Of a stretch of DNA of 8,871 nt, positions 1 to 6,958 are shown in pieces (within the stretch, counting starts at the first letter, position 1; every line of letters begins with the position of its first letter). Under the pieces are notes generated by a model. It was not told the origin of the DNA. It worked only from the letters and a program-made list of their open reading frames with translations, and did not search any database. This DNA comes from SAR116 cluster bacterium (GTDB lineage: Bacteria > Pseudomonadota > Alphaproteobacteria > Puniceispirillales > Marisalimonadaceae): contig NZIY01000067.1 of assembly GCA_002691795.1 (NCBI GenBank), forward strand, positions 10,162 through 19,032. Direction: 5' to 3'. A program made the position numbers and the translations under genes.

Positions 1-201
1 GTAAAAGAAAGTGATGGAACACTTAAGATTACTAAAACAGAAAATGGAGTGAATCCAGTATGTTTCAATCAAGTAACCTTATTAGGTTGTGATGTATGGG
101 AACATTCTTATTATATTGATTTTAGAAATAAAAGACCTGCTTATTTAGAAAACTTTTTAAATAAACTCGTTAATTGGGAAAATGTAGCATCAAGGATGTA
201 A
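1..201 (+). CDS. sodB: Iron superoxide dismutase, C-terminal part (5' truncated by window)
   Basis: Only the last 66 codons are present, open from base 1 in frame 1 to a TAA at 199-201. The visible segment carries the Fe/Mn superoxide dismutase signature DVWEH (residues 31-35 of the fragment), in which Asp and His are two of the metal ligands, followed by YYIDFRNKRPAYLENF, which is characteristic of the C-terminal alpha/beta domain. This sequence style is closer to the iron type than the manganese type. The enzyme converts superoxide to oxygen and hydrogen peroxide, normally in the cytoplasm. The next gene starts 21 bp downstream on the same strand, so the two may share a transcript that ends at the terminator at 814-853. 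The family call is firm. The choice of Fe over Mn rests on the C-terminal part only. Confidence 0.93.
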   Translation, partial: VKESDGTLKITKTENGVNPVCFNQVTLLGCDVWEHSYYIDFRNKRPAYLENFLNKLVNWENVASRM

Positions 202-222
202 TTATTTAAAAAGGATTATAGA

Positions 223-807
223 ATGTTAAAAATATTAACGGAATTAAAAATCACTATATCAGTATCTTTTTTTATCGCATTCATTTTTATTATATTTCTA
301 GCAAAAGACGGTCAATTTGATCAAACGGCATTTAATATGTGGTTATTTAGATGGTTTCATGTAATTTCTGGAATTATGTGGGTTGGAATATTATATTACT
401 TTAACTTTGTTCAAATTCCAAATATGACCAAAATTCCAGATGAACAAAAGCCGGCAATAAGCAAAGTAATTGCTCCAGCAGCACTGTTTTGGTTTAGATG
501 GGGTGCACTTGTCACTGTAATATCTGGTTTAATATTAGCTTATTTGAATGGATATTTACATCAAGCAATGACTTTTTCAGGAGGTTTTTGGCCTATAGGT
601 GTTGGAATGTGGTTAGGTATAATTATGCTAATTAATGTATGGGGAGTTATTTGGCCTAACCAAAAAAGAGCATTAGGCATAATTGAAGTAGATGCAGATA
701 CAAAAGTTAAGGCTGCAAAAAAAGCAATGTTATTTTCAAGAACTAATACACTATTATCTATACCAATGTTAGTTGGAATGACTGTAGCTCAAAATGGATT
801 TGCTTAA
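223..807 (+). CDS. PuuD-like membrane protein (urate hydroxylase N-terminal domain family), short form
   Basis: A 194-residue integral membrane protein with about five hydrophobic segments (roughly residues 10-27, 40-62, 84-106, 122-146 and 172-189). The block RWFHVISGIMWVGILYY (43-59), with a His inside a helix, and the PAALFWFRWGALVTVISG stretch (85-102) resemble the membrane domain of PuuD, the urate hydroxylase of alphaproteobacteria. Known full-length PuuD is about twice this size and ends in a cytochrome c domain. Here there is no CxxCH haem motif and the protein stops after the membrane part, so urate oxidation is not shown; a related redox or haem-binding membrane role is equally possible. 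An AAGGA ribosome site at 211-215 lies 7 nt before the ATG. It follows sodB by 21 bp and is probably co-transcribed. The family call is likely, the function uncertain. Confidence 0.72.
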   Translation: MLKILTELKITISVSFFIAFIFIIFLAKDGQFDQTAFNMWLFRWFHVISGIMWVGILYYFNFVQIPNMTKIPDEQKPAISKVIAPAALFWFRWGALVTVISGLILAYLNGYLHQAMTFSGGFWPIGVGMWLGIIMLINVWGVIWPNQKRALGIIEVDADTKVKAAKKAMLFSRTNTLLSIPMLVGMTVAQNGFA

Positions 808-813
808 ATATTT

Positions 814-853
814 TATGAAGGTATTAAAATTTAATACCTTCATATTTTTTTTT
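814..853 (+). terminator. Rho-independent terminator after the PuuD-like gene
   Basis: A perfect inverted repeat (814-828 pairing with 830-844, centre base 829; arm TATGAAGGTATTAAA) is followed directly by nine T residues (845-853), a classic intrinsic terminator for the plus-strand genes. The innermost A/T pairs probably open as the loop. The left arm also encodes the last residues and stop codon of the convergent nucleosidase gene. On the minus strand the stem is followed by an A/T mixture rather than a T run, so termination in that direction is less certain. Confidence 0.85.
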
Positions 854-1387
854 AAAAAGATTTGAAAATTCTTTTGCACCTTTTCTAAAGGCTTTAGACC
901 AATCTTTACCTGCGTCATTATCTGCATTATCTGAAATAAATTTAAAACAAAGTAGATTTAATTTATTTATATTACAAAATTTAGCATAGCTATATGCCTC
1001 CATATCAACAATGTCGGTAATTAAATCTGGTGATGTCACAACAAAACTATCGCCAGTACCACAACTATATCCATTTTCATTTATTTGAATAAAAAAATCA
1101 TTTTCAAAAGGAGTTTGTCCTAATTCAAACCCTAAACCTCTTACATCCATATCTCTTTGATAAAATTTGGACACCTCAATTAAGCCTGAAATTTTCTTAT
1201 TTAATGAACCTGCTGTACCATAATTAACAAAATATTTAGGTTTATAATCAAAATAAGATTTTGAAATAGCAAAACTAGCATTAACCTTACCTACTCCAGT
1301 ATATAAGACAGTCCATCCTGGAAGAAAACTTTTAGGTAATTCCTGCTCTAATGCTACAAGTATCACTGTATTCTTTTTATTAATCAT
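824..1387 (-). CDS. MTA/SAH nucleosidase-like protein (phosphorylase superfamily), short form
   Basis: The 187-residue protein has the landmarks of 5'-methylthioadenosine/S-adenosylhomocysteine nucleosidases. These are an N-terminal VALEQELP segment (E16 aligns by eye with catalytic Glu12 of the E. coli enzyme), YTGVGKVNAS (29-38), NYGTAGSLN (55-63), VDMEAYSYAK (127-136, with ribose-binding Glu130) and FISDNAD (150-156, with Asp153 as the probable catalytic acid). The reaction splits the N-glycosidic bond to release adenine from MTA, SAH or 5'-deoxyadenosine. It is shorter than the roughly 230 residues of E. coli MTAN, mainly in the middle, so substrate preference could differ. It overlaps the upstream apt by 8 bp, so the two are translationally coupled, and the pair forms a release-and-recapture route for adenine. 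The final codons lie within the terminator palindrome of the convergent gene. Confidence 0.85.
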   Translation of the reverse strand: MINKKNTVILVALEQELPKSFLPGWTVLYTGVGKVNASFAISKSYFDYKPKYFVNYGTAGSLNKKISGLIEVSKFYQRDMDVRGLGFELGQTPFENDFFIQINENGYSCGTGDSFVVTSPDLITDIVDMEAYSYAKFCNINKLNLLCFKFISDNADNDAGKDWSKAFRKGAKEFSNLFKKKYEGIKF

Positions 1388-1901
1388 AACTTAATACAGA
1401 AAAAACATCAGATTGGATTTTTCTTCTTCCTTTCAAAGAATTTAATTCAATTGCGACTATAGTTAAAACAACTTTACCCCCTACTTCAGAAATAAGTTCC
1501 TCAGCACATTTTAACGTACCTCCAGTAGCAAGAAGATCATCAATAATTAATAGATTTTTTTTATTAAGGTTTCTTTTTTTTTGTACACTGAGAGTAGAAC
1601 TTCCATATTCTAATTCATATTTTTTTTCAATGATATTACCTGGTAATTTATTTGGTTTTCTTATCATAATTGATCCAATGTTCAATTGATGAGCTAATAG
1701 GGATGAAAACAGAAAGCCTCTTGAATCTATGCCCGCTATAATATCAATTTTATAGTTTTTTATTTCCTGGATCATTTTTGATATAAGTAATTTAAAAGCA
1801 TCCCTATCTTCTAACAAAGGACTTATATCTCTAAATAAAATGCCCTTTTTAGGGAAATCTTGAATATCATCAATGAAGTCATAAAGATTTATATTGCTCA
1901 T
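1380..1901 (-). CDS. apt: Adenine phosphoribosyltransferase
   Basis: A 173-residue protein of the size normal for Apt. It has the N-terminal FPKKGILFRDISPLL segment (16-30), GIDSRGFLF (57-65), the YELEYGSS flexible-loop motif (95-102) and the PRPP-binding loop LLIIDDLLATGGT (118-130 region) with its two consecutive acidic residues. It transfers the phosphoribosyl group from PRPP to adenine, making AMP in the cytoplasm. The ATG at 1901-1899 is the only start that keeps the N-terminal motif at the normal distance. No good Shine-Dalgarno sequence precedes it, and the upstream space is only 32 bp before the divergent amidase gene. The stop codon lies inside the start region of the nucleosidase gene (8-bp overlap), which supplies its substrate adenine. 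No key motif is missing. Confidence 0.95.
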   Translation of the reverse strand: MSNINLYDFIDDIQDFPKKGILFRDISPLLEDRDAFKLLISKMIQEIKNYKIDIIAGIDSRGFLFSSLLAHQLNIGSIMIRKPNKLPGNIIEKKYELEYGSSTLSVQKKRNLNKKNLLIIDDLLATGGTLKCAEELISEVGGKVVLTIVAIELNSLKGRRKIQSDVFSVLSYD

Positions 1902-1933
1902 ATTATAATTATAACATTATATTTAAATAAATA
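1902..1933. promoter_or_regulatory. Short divergent intergenic spacer, probable overlapping promoters for apt and amidase
   Basis: Only 32 bp, all A/T except one C, separate the divergent start codons of apt (minus) and the amidase (plus). A perfect TATAAT is at 1904-1909 on the plus strand, and its overlap ATTATA (1902-1907) reads TATAAT on the minus strand. There is no convincing -35 box at the right distance for either. The plus-strand hexamer would give a transcript with a short or absent leader for the amidase, which also lacks a Shine-Dalgarno sequence. Each promoter may have to lie partly inside the opposite gene. This is a weak prediction because such hexamers are common in A/T-rich DNA. 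Confidence 0.3.
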
Positions 1934-3082
1934 ATGGATTTTTTAGCCCCACATTCACCTAAAGATAAAATACAAACCTCATACCGAGGTAGCCTTCTTA
2001 ATATGAGATTTTTGTGTAAAGACATGTGTCACATCAAAGGCTTTAAAACATCATGCGGGAACCCTGATTTTTATAAGCATTCCCAAAAAGGAATTGAAAA
2101 TGCGCCTTTTTTACAAAAAATTTTGAATGAAGGTGCAATTTTAGAAGGTATATCTATTTGTGATGAGTTTTTTTACTCAATCATTGGAGAAAATGTTCAT
2201 TATGGAACTCCAAGTAATAAAAACGCTCCAAATTGCGTCCCAGGTGGATCTAGCTCAGGATCAGCTGCAGCTCTTACACAAATCGATTATGATTTTACAA
2301 TAGGAACTGATACTGGTGGGTCCGTTAGAGTCCCTGCATCTTTTTGTGGAATTTATGGTTTCAGGCCAACTCATGGCAGAATCAATCTTAATAAAGTTTA
2401 CCCTATGTCAGAGAGTTTTGATACCTTGGGATGGTTTTCAAACAATAAATTAAATATGTTAAAATTAGGAAAACTATTTTTCAAGAATTTTGAAGAAAAT
2501 AAAATAGATCAAAAAAATATTTTAATTCCAATTGATATTGTAGATGATTTAGATAACAATATTAAATCTCAATTTTATGATTATTGTGAATATAGATTCA
2601 AAAATTTAAAAAAAGTAGAATTGTCTAGTTATAATAAATCTGAACTAGCAGATTGTTTTAAAGTTATACAAGGTTACGAAATAAAATCAAATATTTTACC
2701 ATGGATTAAAAAATTTAATCCAAAAATATCTACCGAAATAAATTCTAGATTTGAAATGGTAAAAAATATAACAGAAAACATGTATAATGATGCTGTAAAC
2801 CTAAGAAAAGAATTTATCTCTGCGCTTGATCAAAATTTAGCCAATGAAAACGTTTTAATCTTTCCAACAACCCCATTTTCTGCACCTGTTAAAGGGCAAT
2901 CTGACAAAGATTTAGCTGAATTAAGAAAAAAAGTTATGGAGTTTACCTGCATAGGTGGTTTATCATCAAGGCCTCAAATAAGTATTCCAAAATTCAAAGG
3001 GAGTAAAGGTCCTATTGGATTATCTGTTCTAGGAAATAAAAATGCTGATGAGATGATATTGAACAATTTAAATTTATTTTAG
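1934..3082 (+). CDS. Amidase (amidase signature family, AMI1-like)
   Basis: A 382-residue soluble amidase of the Ser-cisSer-Lys class. The amidase signature GGSSSGSAAAL (104-114) and GTDTGGSVRVPASFCGIYGFRPTHG (from 124) are clear. The inferred triad is Lys29 (in FLCKDM), Ser106 and nucleophile Ser130; the spacings of 77 and 24 residues match my recollection of Lys36/Ser113/Ser137 in Arabidopsis AMI1. Other AMI1-like blocks are GNPDF (42-46), GENVHYGTPSN (85-95) and SFDTLGWF. Such enzymes hydrolyse small amides to a carboxylate and ammonia. The substrate is not predictable; indole-3-acetamide activity should not be assumed. The protein has no signal peptide, so it acts in the cytoplasm. It is the first gene of a five-gene plus-strand run, with 8 bp to the CMD gene. 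Its own start has no visible ribosome site, which fits a leaderless or short-leader mRNA. Confidence 0.9.
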   Translation: MDFLAPHSPKDKIQTSYRGSLLNMRFLCKDMCHIKGFKTSCGNPDFYKHSQKGIENAPFLQKILNEGAILEGISICDEFFYSIIGENVHYGTPSNKNAPNCVPGGSSSGSAAALTQIDYDFTIGTDTGGSVRVPASFCGIYGFRPTHGRINLNKVYPMSESFDTLGWFSNNKLNMLKLGKLFFKNFEENKIDQKNILIPIDIVDDLDNNIKSQFYDYCEYRFKNLKKVELSSYNKSELADCFKVIQGYEIKSNILPWIKKFNPKISTEINSRFEMVKNITENMYNDAVNLRKEFISALDQNLANENVLIFPTTPFSAPVKGQSDKDLAELRKKVMEFTCIGGLSSRPQISIPKFKGSKGPIGLSVLGNKNADEMILNNLNLF

Positions 3083-3090
3083 GAGAAAAT

Positions 3091-3666
3091 ATGCAAAGAT
3101 TAAAAGATTGGACAGTTAATGATTTAAACGATGAACAAAAAAAAGTTCATGATGAAATAGTAAATGGGCCAAGAGGAAGAGTTGTAGGCCCATTAAGAAT
3201 ATGGCTAAATAATCCAAAACTTGCCAAATGTGCTCAACAGGTCGGAGCATATGCACGTTATGGCACGAGTTTAGATAACTCTTTATCAGAGTTAGCTATA
3301 ATAACAACTGGACGTGTTTGGTCATCAAAATTTGAATGGGAACACCATGCACCATTAGCAATAAAAGCAGGTATTAATGAGGAATATGTAAATACAATTG
3401 CACAAGCAAAAAGACCAATATTTGACAATGAAATTGAACAAATTGTTTTTGATTTTGCTGCTGAAAGTAATATTTTAAAAAATGTCAAAGATGAAACCTT
3501 TTCTATCGCCCTTGAAAAATTGGGGCAAACTAGGGTAATTGATATTGTAGGAATATGTGGATATTACAGTTTAATTTCCATGACATTAAATGTTTTTCAA
3601 GTACCCAATGACACGCCAAATTGGCCCTTACCAGAAATAGATGATTTTTCAAATATGCTGAAGTAA
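3091..3666 (+). CDS. Carboxymuconolactone decarboxylase (CMD) family protein
   Basis: A 191-residue all-helical protein whose central part (about 35-105) looks like the CMD/AhpD fold: GPLRIWLNNPKLA (33-45), SELAIITTGRVWSSKFEWEHHAPLAIKAG (66-94) and a following helix with IFDNEIEQIVFDFA. The acidic/His cluster EWEHH (82-86) corresponds to the active-site helix of the decarboxylase-like branch. The redox CxxC pair of AhpD is absent, so a peroxidase role is unlikely. Members act on lactones or other small carboxylated compounds, but many have unknown substrates and this one cannot be assigned as PcaC. An AGGAGA ribosome site (3081-3086) overlaps the stop codon of the amidase gene and sits 4 nt before the ATG, which supports both the start and co-transcription. 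The M19-like gene follows after 5 bp. Confidence 0.82.
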   Translation: MQRLKDWTVNDLNDEQKKVHDEIVNGPRGRVVGPLRIWLNNPKLAKCAQQVGAYARYGTSLDNSLSELAIITTGRVWSSKFEWEHHAPLAIKAGINEEYVNTIAQAKRPIFDNEIEQIVFDFAAESNILKNVKDETFSIALEKLGQTRVIDIVGICGYYSLISMTLNVFQVPNDTPNWPLPEIDDFSNMLK

Positions 3667-3671
3667 AAAAA

Positions 3672-4643
3672 ATGTTTATTGATGGTTTACAATATTGCAA
3701 TTGGTCAAAAAAAATTTTTGAAGAATGGAGATTAGCCAATTTAACTGCAGTTCATGTGACTATTTCTTATCATGAACAATTTAGAGAAACTGTATCTAAT
3801 TTTGAAAATTGGAATTTATATTTTGAAAATTTTTCAAACCTTATTATGCCAGCTTATACTCTTTCAGATATAAAATATGCAAAAGCAAATAAGAAAACAG
3901 CTGTAATTTTTGGATTTCAAAATCCATCACCTATAGAAGATGATATAGGTTTAATCGAAATACTTCATAGATTAGGAGGTAGGTTTATGCAATTGACTTA
4001 TAACAATCAATCATTGTTAGCATCTGGATGTTATGAAGAAAAAGATAATGGTCTATCAAGAATGGGCAAAGAAGTTATTGAAGAGATGAATAGAGTAGGC
4101 TTGATAGTTGATATGTCACATTCAGGTGAAAGATCCACGATTGAAGCTATTGAATACTCAAAATCACCAATAACAATAAGTCACGCCAATCCGAGTTTTT
4201 GGCATAATGCTAAAAGAAACAAATCAAATGATATTTTAAAATTGCTCGCTTCAAAAGATGGTATTTTAGGACTTTCTTTATATCCACATCATTTAAAAAA
4301 TAACTCTAATTGTACTTTAGATAGTTTTTGTGAAATGATAATTGATCTAATTGAGATTATTGGAATTGATCATATAGGGTTTGGATCAGATTTATGCCAA
4401 GACCAACCCAATAGTGTAGTTGAATGGATGAGAGTTGGAAGATGGACTAAAAAAATAGATTACGGTGAAGGAACAGCTGAAAATTCAGGATTCCCTAAAA
4501 TGCCCAATTGGTTTAAGGATAATAGAGATTGGAAAAATATATTAAATAAACTTCATGAAGTTGGGTTAAAACAAGATGAAATTGAAAAAATCAAAGGTTT
4601 GAATTGGTATAATTTTTTAAAAAAAACAAAGGCTTTTAAATAA
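3672..4643 (+). CDS. Membrane dipeptidase (M19)-like protein with degenerate metal site
   Basis: A 323-residue TIM-barrel hydrolase related to renal/membrane dipeptidase (peptidase M19). Recognisable blocks are AVIFGFQNPSPIEDD (77-91), LGGRFMQLTYNNQSLLASG (101-119), GLIVDMSHSGERS (143-155), ITISHANPSFWHNAKRN (167-183) and GIDHIGFGSDLCQDQP (231-246). Compared by eye with human DPEP1, retained residues are H150 (His198), H171 (His219), R182 (Arg230) and D240 (Asp288). The N-terminal HxD zinc ligands (His20, Asp22) are replaced, as DGLQYCN occupies their place; the bridging Glu125 appears as Q83; and His152 as Y110. A normal binuclear dipeptidase is therefore doubtful; a mononuclear or altered hydrolase is possible. 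The replaced N-terminus is not a truncation, because the Asp-Gly of the motif is present. There is no signal peptide or anchor. The gene follows the CMD gene by 5 bp and precedes the 554-aa gene by 4 bp. Confidence 0.82.
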   Translation: MFIDGLQYCNWSKKIFEEWRLANLTAVHVTISYHEQFRETVSNFENWNLYFENFSNLIMPAYTLSDIKYAKANKKTAVIFGFQNPSPIEDDIGLIEILHRLGGRFMQLTYNNQSLLASGCYEEKDNGLSRMGKEVIEEMNRVGLIVDMSHSGERSTIEAIEYSKSPITISHANPSFWHNAKRNKSNDILKLLASKDGILGLSLYPHHLKNNSNCTLDSFCEMIIDLIEIIGIDHIGFGSDLCQDQPNSVVEWMRVGRWTKKIDYGEGTAENSGFPKMPNWFKDNRDWKNILNKLHEVGLKQDEIEKIKGLNWYNFLKKTKAFK

Positions 4644-4647
4644 AATT

Positions 4648-6312
4648 ATGCATACTTTACAACATGTTAACAATGTAATGAAACTTAAGAACTTAGGATC
4701 ATATCATCCTAGTCGATTATCTTTTGCAAGACAATTAATAATTACATTGATAAAAGAAAATTGGGTTTTTAAATTTCAAGATTGGAAAATCAATAAACTT
4801 GGAAAAGGTTATTGTATTATTTCTGTTAAAAATAAAAAAGATGCGTTTTCACTAATAATTTTTTCACATCTAATAAAAGACGAAGAAAGAAGCGATAGAG
4901 TTATTGCAGATAAATGGGACTTCACATTTAGTCTTTTTTTAGGAATACCTAATGACAAAGAACTCAAACATTTAAAAAAAAATGTGCCTTTACAAGAAAA
5001 TGGGAATCACTTAAAAAAACAATTAACTCTAAGTAGAGCAAATAAATCTACTAGATTATTTGATCATTTTTTAAAAAACTTAACTAAAGGACTACAGCCT
5101 GAATTCGAGCAGGTTAGAAAGATTGGTTATCTGTTACGTACAACCGCAGTTTACGGAAATGGAAAATTTGGCATAGGTGATTATAATTTAAAATCAGATT
5201 CCAAAATCATAAAAAATGGTTTTTGGGCAGAGATGTTGACAGTTTATATGTTAAAAATTTTTTCGATAGAATATGTAAATTTTTTAGCAAAAAATAAATC
5301 TAAAAATTATACTATATTAAATGATAATATATCTAATTATCTTGGAACTGGAAATGCAACAGGACTAGGCATGGCTCCATTTGTTGTTAATCATCCTAAA
5401 TTAATTCATTCATGGATAAACTCTAAACAAAAATTGATTAAATTCGCGTTAGATCAAAAATCTTTATCTAAAAATAAATTAAAGCTATTTCTTTTGCTTT
5501 TAGAGAATGCAAAGAAACATGTTGATCAATGGGAAGTAGAAGATAAAAAACAACAAAAGATAATTAATGAAACTAAAAAAGAGCTTGATCAAATTATAAA
5601 CTCAAAAATATTATTTAAAAAATTAAATTCTGACTACCCACTTAAAAAAATAATCTCAAAATTTAATAGTATTAATAATGAAACTAGAGAAGTGTTAAAC
5701 AGTATATTTTTAGAACTTTTTCCTGAGGTTACTGATTCATATTCAAAAAAAATGAATATATCTGACAAAGTTACTTTAAATACTAATTATTCAATTGCCA
5801 AACTTAAATCATTAATTAAACAAAATTATAAATGGGCTTTGCAAATAAATTTTAATCATTCATCAAGTAAATATTTCTTTTGGTATGTGTCTGAAACAAA
5901 ACAAGAGCCAAGACTTGGCATATCAATTAAAGATCATGGGTATAAAAAACGTTTACCATTAGATATTGCAAAACAGATATATGATTTAAATGAAACCTTA
6001 AAAAAAATTCCTTCTAAGATGAAAATTAATGAATTTTGCTTAAAATATTATGGATACAAATCAATAATTAAAAGAATATTAATTAATGAAAAATATATGT
6101 TTAGTGAAATAAAAGAAAATTTAGTAGATAAAAATATGCGTCCAATAGATATATTGAGATTTAAGTTAAGTTTTTTTGGTGCTTGTAAATTTGATCCAAA
6201 ATCAAATCTGTGGACTAGAATTACTTTGTTTCAAGGTATTCCATTACCTAAAAATCTTAAAGGAAATAAAACACATTTATTCAGTTTTCCAGTTTTAAAT
6301 TCTTATGGTTGA
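4648..6312 (+). CDS. Conserved-looking protein of unknown function (554 aa)
   Basis: I cannot assign a named domain. The protein is soluble, without signal peptide or membrane helix, and Lys/Asn-rich. Ungapped, family-like blocks are SDRVIADKWDFTFSLF (82-97), LSRANKSTRLFDH (128-140), YLLRTTAVYGNGKFGIGDY (161-179), LGTGNATGLGMAPFVVNHP (232-250) and SKYFFWYVSETKQEPRLG (407-424). Such Gly/Asn/Arg-rich blocks embedded in variable linkers look like active-site segments of an enzyme rather than a structural protein. The region 275-330 is rich in charged residues and may be helical or coiled. I have a general memory of similar proteins encoded beside DUF3726 genes in other alphaproteobacteria, but cannot verify it here. 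The gene starts 4 bp after the M19-like gene without a clear ribosome site and overlaps the DUF3726-like gene by 8 bp, so coupled translation and a joint function are likely. Confidence 0.85.
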   Translation: MHTLQHVNNVMKLKNLGSYHPSRLSFARQLIITLIKENWVFKFQDWKINKLGKGYCIISVKNKKDAFSLIIFSHLIKDEERSDRVIADKWDFTFSLFLGIPNDKELKHLKKNVPLQENGNHLKKQLTLSRANKSTRLFDHFLKNLTKGLQPEFEQVRKIGYLLRTTAVYGNGKFGIGDYNLKSDSKIIKNGFWAEMLTVYMLKIFSIEYVNFLAKNKSKNYTILNDNISNYLGTGNATGLGMAPFVVNHPKLIHSWINSKQKLIKFALDQKSLSKNKLKLFLLLLENAKKHVDQWEVEDKKQQKIINETKKELDQIINSKILFKKLNSDYPLKKIISKFNSINNETREVLNSIFLELFPEVTDSYSKKMNISDKVTLNTNYSIAKLKSLIKQNYKWALQINFNHSSSKYFFWYVSETKQEPRLGISIKDHGYKKRLPLDIAKQIYDLNETLKKIPSKMKINEFCLKYYGYKSIIKRILINEKYMFSEIKENLVDKNMRPIDILRFKLSFFGACKFDPKSNLWTRITLFQGIPLPKNLKGNKTHLFSFPVLNSYG

Positions 6313-6925
6313 AAAATCCATTAATCAGATTAAATCTGAAACTTTTAAAGCACTGATTGGTATTAATATTTCTTATTCTATAGCAGAAGATTGTAGTAAT
6401 CTATGTTGTAACCTAGCTAAACTTAATATTCCTTTCTTAAAAGATTTAATCACCGTTTTAAAACAATATGAAATCAAAAAAAATGCTGCTGAAGTTAAAA
6501 ATAAGAAAATATCTAAAGATTTAATCGCTCCATTCTATAGTCTAAGTTTAATTGAGTATTTAGCATCAAAGAATAATAATTGGTACGGAAAGGTAATAGC
6601 ACCTAAGTATTTAATATCAGCTATGTTGATTTATAATTATGAAAATAAAAAAAACTTTATGCTACTCAATAAAAAAAAAATTCCAATATTCTGTATAAAT
6701 AATTCACTTATGTATTTAAGTAAAAGCAATTTAAATGATAATTTTTTTTATATTGAAACTGAATTAAACCAACCATTAATCACTAATATTAAGTTTAATA
6801 AAATTTTCTATTTTGATAGATGTAGTTTAAAAACAAATCAGTGGAATGAATTATTAAAATATTCAAAAAAAACTTATGTAAAAGAAAGTAAAACATCAAA
6901 AGAAAAAGGTGCTGGATATCTATGA
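6305..6925 (+). CDS. DUF3726-like protein of unknown function
   Basis: A 206-residue protein without signal peptide or membrane helices. Its N-terminus, SINQIKSETFKALIGINISYSIAEDCS (5-31), matches the pattern I associate with DUF3726 (a 'sl.EI...a.kAa.G.g.s.g.AEea' helix), and the C-terminal KTYVKESKTSKEKGAGYL (189-206) resembles the family's 'tYVPas..Sr..GAG' ending. The middle part is poorly conserved and Lys/Asn-rich. The function of this domain family is unknown to me. It starts within the last codons of the 554-aa gene (8-bp overlap) and ends the five-gene run. The next 125 bp contain the likely promoter of the TRAP transporter genes. The CDS is secure; the family assignment is by pattern memory only. 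Confidence 0.78.
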   Translation: MVEKSINQIKSETFKALIGINISYSIAEDCSNLCCNLAKLNIPFLKDLITVLKQYEIKKNAAEVKNKKISKDLIAPFYSLSLIEYLASKNNNWYGKVIAPKYLISAMLIYNYENKKNFMLLNKKKIPIFCINNSLMYLSKSNLNDNFFYIETELNQPLITNIKFNKIFYFDRCSLKTNQWNELLKYSKKTYVKESKTSKEKGAGYL

Positions 6926-6958
6926 AATATAATTGTTAATATGTTATGTATTTCTAAT

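Noticed and set aside
2144..2180. Apparent loss of the amidase catalytic Lys in GISICDEF, where GatA-type proteins have GKTNMDEF
   Set aside because: That Lys is not the catalytic one. The catalytic Lys lies in the upstream KD motif and is present here as Lys29, with AMI1-like spacing to Ser106 and Ser130.
3258..3739. Open frames on the minus strand (3258-3488 and 3530-3739) opposite the CMD and M19-like genes
   Set aside because: They lie wholly antisense to well-supported genes, have no recognisable protein features and no ribosome sites; they are shadows of the real frames.
4970..5760. Poly-A runs of 6-8 bases in the 554-aa gene as possible phase-variation or frameshift sites
   Set aside because: Such runs are expected in Lys codons of A/T-rich DNA, the frame is intact throughout, and similar runs occur in all neighbouring genes.
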